A DNA stretch of 46,373 bases from assembly GCA_937136055.1 (NCBI GenBank), contig CAKZOD010000096.1, positions 1 through 46,373 on the forward strand, given 5' to 3'. This stretch comes from an uncultured Oceanospirillaceae bacterium. Its GTDB lineage: Bacteria; Pseudomonadota; Gammaproteobacteria; Pseudomonadales; Balneatricaceae. Position 1 is the first letter of the stretch; every line of letters begins with the position of its first letter. The position numbers and the translations under genes were made by a program. Under the pieces are notes generated by a model. That model worked only from the letters and a program-made list of their open reading frames with translations. It made no database searches and was not told the origin of the DNA. Below, one piece after another: positions 42,538 to 46,373 of this stretch.

Positions 42538-44470
42538 TTGGAAAAGTAGTATTTCAGTCCGCTTTAACGGCGGAATGTTAGTTATCCTCGTTACCCTTTT
42601 CATCATGACAGGGCTTTCATTATGGATGATGGATAAGTTTAATGTGCTGTCTTCACAAATATCGCAAAAGCTTGTTCCTGAGTTATCTAAAGCATCTGAT
42701 TTACACCTAGCAATCAAGAATGTACACCGCAAAATGGATGCTCTAAAACACGTACAGAGCAAAGCGGGAAACCGTGTTTTGGTGCAAGAGCTGATCGATC
42801 AATTACAGCAAATCAGCATCGCTATTGATTCCATTTCAATCGATAAGTACAGCCAGTTAATGGCAGCAATGACTAAAGAGCTAATGCCTATTGTCAACTC
42901 ATACAGCTTAGAAGTTGATGGCTTTATCACCCATAAGAATGAGCTTCGTAAGCAAACTGAATTGCTCGATAAATATTACTTGGGTCAATTGCTGAGCCTT
43001 AAAGATCAACAAACAGATAGTGCAGGGGAGTTAAACCAAATTTACACCTCAGCGCGCTCCCTTGCAGATCAGAAAACATCTTTCCTGTTTAAGAATACCG
43101 CCAATAATATTTTAAAAACCATTTCGCACTTAAAAGCCAAGCAAGCGCAAAACTCAAGCAATAGCTTCTTTGATGTCATTATTAATCCACAAAACGGCAT
43201 AATAGCTACGCTAGAAAAGCAAAACGAAATCACCGTTAATTTGTCCGTTTTACAAACTCAAACCAACGTCATCATAGAACAGTTAATCGCTATTTCATTC
43301 GATAAGGTTAATATAGTAAAGGCTCTGGTAAAAGACGGCACGCAGCAGCTCAATAGTACCTCAGCTAACTTTACTAAAGCATTGGTTTCTATAGTGCTTT
43401 TCACCACCTTATTTACCCTTAGCTTTATGTATGTTTTTCATCGTAGTGTGACAAAGCGGTTAATGTTGATCGCTAATAGTTTAGGGGTAAAGGAGGATCA
43501 AGAAGCGCTCAGGCATGAAACTCAAAGTACTTCAGAGATTAGTATTATTGCTCGATCAATATTGAAGTATATTGCTAGGAATGAGCAGCAAAATGCTGAA
43601 ATTAAAGCAAATGTTAAACAGCTGATGCTCATTATTGAGAACTCAAACCAGGCTGTTATTATCTACAGTGAAGATAAGATTGTTTATTGCAACCACTATT
43701 GCGAACAACTGCTCGATGTTAATGCAATGTCCAATACTGATATCATTTCACAGAATTTGTTGATCGCAATAAACACCATGACTTATAAAGATCGCTTGAA
43801 AGTTGGGCCTTATATCTTTCGCTTTTTCGCCACAGACATTGACTGGGATGGCAAACAAAGCACACTAGCACTGCTAATTGATATCACAATCGAAGTGAAG
43901 AAAGAGAACCAATTAATGAAGACCTTAGAGCTGGTGAAGGATGAATCACTGACCGACACGCTGACAGGTTTGTATAATCGACGCAAGCTAGAGCTCTTTA
44001 TTGAGCAGCAAATTGATATGGAATACGCGCTAATAATTGCAGATATAGACTGGTTCAAAGCATTTAACGACTTTTACGGCCATGCAGAAGGTGATGTTTG
44101 TATCACCAAAGTAGCGATGGCAATCAAAGAAAGCCTGCGTACCGATGATGACTTGGCTGTTCGCTACGGTGGTGAAGAGTTTCTGATCTTGCTTGTTAAC
44201 AGCAATATGAGCCAAGCTGAGTTAGTGGCAGATCGTATCCAATCAATCATTTATAAGTTCGATATAAAGCATGAAAAATCAAAGTTTAACCATTTATCAT
44301 TGAGCTTAGGAATAGCACATTCAAGTGAAATTGCAGGTGATAATTGGCAAGCGTTGTTTGAAATAGCTGATAAACGATTGTATCAAGCAAAAGAAAATGG
44401 CCGTGCACGCATCGTGTCTACCGGTGAGAGAATTTCATTTCCTATTGAAAAACCTCCCGTAAATGATTGA
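42527..44470 (+). CDS. Membrane diguanylate cyclase (periplasmic sensor-HAMP-PAS-GGDEF)
   Basis: 647 residues from ATG 42527 (AGG seven bases upstream, inside the previous gene's end). TM1 ~15-37, a ~245-residue all-helical periplasmic domain, TM2 ~285-308, a short HAMP-like linker, a PAS domain (~365-460: ENSNQAVIIYSEDKIVYCNH), then GGDEF (~470-635) with TDTLTGLYNRRKLELF, DIDWFKAFNDFYGHAEGD and an intact active site RYGGEEFLIL (GGEEF 548-552). An R-x-x-D (RTDD) lies one residue off the usual I-site register, so product inhibition may be weak. Makes c-di-GMP from two GTP. The overlap with the nucleotidase-like gene predicts equimolar coupling and a sensor partnership. Confidence 0.92.
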   Translation: MKANWKSSISVRFNGGMLVILVTLFIMTGLSLWMMDKFNVLSSQISQKLVPELSKASDLHLAIKNVHRKMDALKHVQSKAGNRVLVQELIDQLQQISIAIDSISIDKYSQLMAAMTKELMPIVNSYSLEVDGFITHKNELRKQTELLDKYYLGQLLSLKDQQTDSAGELNQIYTSARSLADQKTSFLFKNTANNILKTISHLKAKQAQNSSNSFFDVIINPQNGIIATLEKQNEITVNLSVLQTQTNVIIEQLIAISFDKVNIVKALVKDGTQQLNSTSANFTKALVSIVLFTTLFTLSFMYVFHRSVTKRLMLIANSLGVKEDQEALRHETQSTSEISIIARSILKYIARNEQQNAEIKANVKQLMLIIENSNQAVIIYSEDKIVYCNHYCEQLLDVNAMSNTDIISQNLLIAINTMTYKDRLKVGPYIFRFFATDIDWDGKQSTLALLIDITIEVKKENQLMKTLELVKDESLTDTLTGLYNRRKLELFIEQQIDMEYALIIADIDWFKAFNDFYGHAEGDVCITKVAMAIKESLRTDDDLAVRYGGEEFLILLVNSNMSQAELVADRIQSIIYKFDIKHEKSKFNHLSLSLGIAHSSEIAGDNWQALFEIADKRLYQAKENGRARIVSTGERISFPIEKPPVND

Positions 44471-44481
44471 TAGGTAAAGCC

Positions 44482-44847
44482 TTGGCGAATAATAAAACAA
44501 ATAAAATCACATGGGCTGTTATTGTTTTACTACTCATTTCAAATGTTTACTTTGCATTAAAGCAACTTAAATATGAGTCACTTTATGATTGGCATCATCT
44601 TAAATACCATGAACTAAGAAAACTGCTGGCATATAAAGAAAAGTACCCAACAGGCACACTAATGAAAGATGTGATTGCCAAGGAGCCTGATTATCAAAAA
44701 GACCACCCTTGGTGTCAGAATAAGCCTGAAACCCTCTGTGTAGAGCCAAAACTATCGGATTGGCAATACACTCATTACTGTGGCTTTACCTTTACTTTTA
44801 AGCGCGAAAAACTTGTGAGCATCATCAGTAATAGCCCGTGCCATTAA
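44482..44847 (+). CDS. Small membrane-anchored periplasmic protein, third gene of the cyclase operon
   Basis: 121 residues from TTG 44482, chosen for TAGG seven bases upstream; a TTG at 44467 is possible. One N-terminal TM helix (ITWAVIVLLLISNVYFAL), then a ~95-residue soluble part with four Cys (HPWC, ETLC, THYC, SNSPC) that could form two disulfides, indicating periplasmic location. No family recognised. It starts 12 bases after the cyclase stop and is followed by a terminator, so it belongs to the same transcript and may modulate the sensor. Confidence 0.7.
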   Translation: MANNKTNKITWAVIVLLLISNVYFALKQLKYESLYDWHHLKYHELRKLLAYKEKYPTGTLMKDVIAKEPDYQKDHPWCQNKPETLCVEPKLSDWQYTHYCGFTFTFKREKLVSIISNSPCH

Positions 44848-44856
44848 AGCTCGACT

Positions 44857-44887
44857 GTAAAAAGAATAGGGTGGATCAGCCTATTCT
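44857..44887. terminator. Bidirectional terminator between the cyclase operon and the integrase
   Basis: AGAATAGG (44863-44870) pairs with CCTATTCT (44880-44887). The minus strand continues with TTTTTAC, a good U-tract for the integrase transcript ending at 44889. The plus strand continues CTTATAT, weaker for the cyclase operon. Confidence 0.7.
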
Positions 44888-44888
44888 C

Positions 44889-46154
44889 TTATATGCTACG
44901 TTTAGCACCACTGCGTGCTCTATCTTTGATGTTTGTTTGGATGTAGTTTTTATCCGTTGTCTCTGAAGATGCATGACCCAGCTCATCTGCCAAGTGCTTC
45001 AGCGGTCTAGAGCCTGCATCTTCCGTAGCCCCTGTATGCCTAAGCCAGTGTGTTGTCGCAGCCATTAAATGATTTGCATCGTCTTGAAAGCCATCTTTTT
45101 GGAGCGCGCTAATGGCTCGATCAAAGCTTTGTTCTACAATTCTACGCACTTGTCGCGCGGTTAAATTACCACTGCCACGCAGCTTGTTGAGCATACTGGT
45201 ATCTTCATCCGGTGACGGTAGCTGTGGTAAACCACGGTATTGACGATAGCGAATTAAATATTCAAGAAACGCCTCAGGCACTGTTACTGAGCGTACTTTA
45301 TTGCCTTTACCAAACACTGTTAAATACCAGAAGCCGTCGTTATCTTTGGTAAAATCAGACATAGTTGGGCGCCATTTCGCATGCTCAGATAACTCAGAGA
45401 CACGCAAATATAAAGCCTTTAAGCACACGATGACGAATAAGTTGCGCTCAAATTGCTCATCTTCATCTGCAAGCTCACGGGTGGTGCCCAGCACATATTC
45501 CCATTGCAATTCACTCAGTGTATCCGGTGTTTTGCGTTGCACTTCTTTAATCAGATATGGGCAGCTTTTCTTTACGACTGGCACAAAGTTTTTATCGCAA
45601 ACTTCTTCCATTTGAGCATGTTGGTAGAGCACGCTAATCGCTGTAAACGACGCTATTAGCGATTCTTGAGATGGCCTGTATTGATCGACATTAGCTTGGC
45701 TACTCAGATCTTTTTTATGCAGAGATTTAGGTACTTTAGCCACAAAAGGTCGCCATTTTTCATTACTGCGAAACTGACCAGACTGCAGTTTAAAACGTTG
45801 TTGAACAGATAGACCAATACAATCTTTATCAGGTTTCCATATAAACTCGACATAAGCTTCAATATCGCTGCGGTTAACATCAAAGATACCTTTACGGCGT
45901 GTTTGCCAACAATATAGACACCAGCGTTCAATTTCATTTCTAAAGCGATTATAAGTACCTTCAGATTTACGCCCAAAGATATAAAGGAAATCTAAAACAA
46001 ATAAAAATTCACGCTCAGCAGTTGGCTGTAAAGCGCTGAGGCTTTGTAAAAAACCATGAAGGTCTGGATATTCGCTAAAGAGCGTCTGAGCTTTCAAATG
46101 TTCACGTTGATTGCGTAATTCTTTAAAGGTATTAACTAATGGCGTGCTTTGCAT
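44889..46154 (-). CDS. Tyrosine-type site-specific recombinase/integrase
   Basis: 421 residues. N-terminal SAM-like core-binding region (~50-180; EREFLFVLDFLYIFGRKSEGTYNRFRNEIERW), then the catalytic domain (~215-410). Catalytic set visible: Arg in LYLRVSELSEHAKW, Lys in the GKGNKVRSV hairpin, His369 and Arg372 in HWLRHTGAT, His394 in LGHASSETT and nucleophile Tyr404 in KNYIQTN. All are present, so it should be active. AGG lies five bases before the ATG. It lacks the IntI-specific insert, and no attC array or phage genes are seen in the window. A palindrome and a 14-bp tandem repeat lie directly upstream. Confidence 0.92.
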   Translation of the reverse strand: MQSTPLVNTFKELRNQREHLKAQTLFSEYPDLHGFLQSLSALQPTAEREFLFVLDFLYIFGRKSEGTYNRFRNEIERWCLYCWQTRRKGIFDVNRSDIEAYVEFIWKPDKDCIGLSVQQRFKLQSGQFRSNEKWRPFVAKVPKSLHKKDLSSQANVDQYRPSQESLIASFTAISVLYQHAQMEEVCDKNFVPVVKKSCPYLIKEVQRKTPDTLSELQWEYVLGTTRELADEDEQFERNLFVIVCLKALYLRVSELSEHAKWRPTMSDFTKDNDGFWYLTVFGKGNKVRSVTVPEAFLEYLIRYRQYRGLPQLPSPDEDTSMLNKLRGSGNLTARQVRRIVEQSFDRAISALQKDGFQDDANHLMAATTHWLRHTGATEDAGSRPLKHLADELGHASSETTDKNYIQTNIKDRARSGAKRSI

Positions 46155-46222
46155 AAAAACCTAATGAGATCTGATAATTAGCTTAAGATTAAGGAAACCC
46201 CAGTATAAACTGGCTATATCGC

Positions 46223-46252
46223 TATGTCCAATACTTAAGAGTATTGGACATA
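46223..46252. repeat. 30-bp palindrome with 13-bp perfect arms upstream of the integrase
   Basis: TATGTCCAATACT (46223-46235) and AGTATTGGACATA (46240-46252) pair without mismatch around TAAG. It sits ~70 bases upstream of the integrase start. Size and symmetry suit an integrase-binding/recombination site or an autoregulatory operator; no U-tract follows, so a terminator is less likely. Confidence 0.7.
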
Positions 46253-46276
46253 ACTAATTTAAATTAGCACCCTGCG

Positions 46277-46373
46277 ATATCTACGGTTTGTTATCTACGG
46301 TTTGTTATCTACGGTTTGTTATCTACGGTTTGTTATCTACGGTTTGTTATCTACGGTTTGTTATCTACGGTTT
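46277..46373. repeat. 14-bp tandem repeat array, (TTATCTACGGTTTG) x ~6.9, running off the window
   Basis: Copies begin at 46277 (first differs: AT for TT at its start), 46291, 46305, 46319, 46333, 46347 and 46361 (cut by the window end). All complete later copies are identical, indicating recent expansion or ongoing slippage. It lies ~120 bases upstream of the integrase gene, next to the palindrome. The true array length is unknown. Confidence 0.93.

Noticed and set aside
44130..44170. Canonical GGDEF I-site (R-x-x-D five residues before GGEEF)
   Set aside because: RTDD is present but one residue further from GGEEF than the canonical spacing, so allosteric inhibition should not be assumed.
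46277..46373. CRISPR array
   Set aside because: Units are contiguous 14-bp copies without spacers and no cas gene is present.

Overview
The window is chromosomal DNA with moderate-to-low GC (by eye), most likely from a marine or aquatic gammaproteobacterium. Pointers are fabV as enoyl reductase, an L-pipecolate oxidase/piperideine-carboxylate dehydrogenase pair, a TakP-like TRAP transporter, a PACE efflux pump with its LysR regulator, a fused AMMECR1/MEMO gene, and a sigma-32 type promoter before htpG. I cannot name the genus from sequence alone. No rRNA, tRNA, CRISPR array or prophage was seen.

Layout. 1-600: tail of a guanidino-modifying enzyme, then a minus-strand unit of two tiny paralogous lipoproteins separated by five 18-bp repeats. 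712-1793: XRE-cupin regulator and GNAT. 1793-2057: a structured palindromic element whose relative lies at 40449-40607, with a solo end at 15527. 2603-4639: chemoreceptor. 4914-7183: secreted redox operon (di-heme peroxidase, cupredoxin-like protein, cytochrome P460-like protein). 7291-9988: divergent AmmeMemoRadiSam genes. 10033-14591: PACE pump and LysR, GNAT, FghA, TetR, TRIC-type channel. 14600-16700: an accessory patch with a HigB-like toxin whose antitoxin is broken, a solo element end, and an orphan secreted TIM-barrel protein. 16736-19574: coiled-coil lipoprotein and a three-domain peptidoglycan hydrolase without a signal peptide. 19658-24895: family-4 UDG, FabV, and a 2-oxoacid dehydrogenase E1a-E1b-E2 operon. 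25343-27124: ABC exporter. 27263-34731: a 43-aa membrane protein with FNR/ANR-like boxes, then TRAP QMP, a small hydrolase, amaA and amaB. 34916-40400: Pip, DUF599, HtpG, GFA protein, TIGR00266 protein. 41029-44847: a three-gene operon. 44889 to the end: tyrosine integrase, a 13-bp-arm palindrome and a 14-bp tandem repeat running off the edge.

How genes work together. The TRAP carrier plus AmaA/AmaB look like one module: uptake of a cyclic or 2-oxo lysine derivative, oxidation of L-pipecolate, and oxidation of the semialdehyde to 2-aminoadipate. The most novel candidate is 41029-44847. There a periplasmic 5'-nucleotidase homologue has lost nearly all catalytic metal ligands but kept its nucleotide-binding C-terminal domain. 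It overlaps a membrane diguanylate cyclase with an intact GGEEF, followed by a small membrane-anchored Cys-containing protein. I infer a sensor that reads periplasmic nucleotides (or a similar ligand) and sets c-di-GMP output.

All family calls come from motif reading and memory of families; no database search was run.
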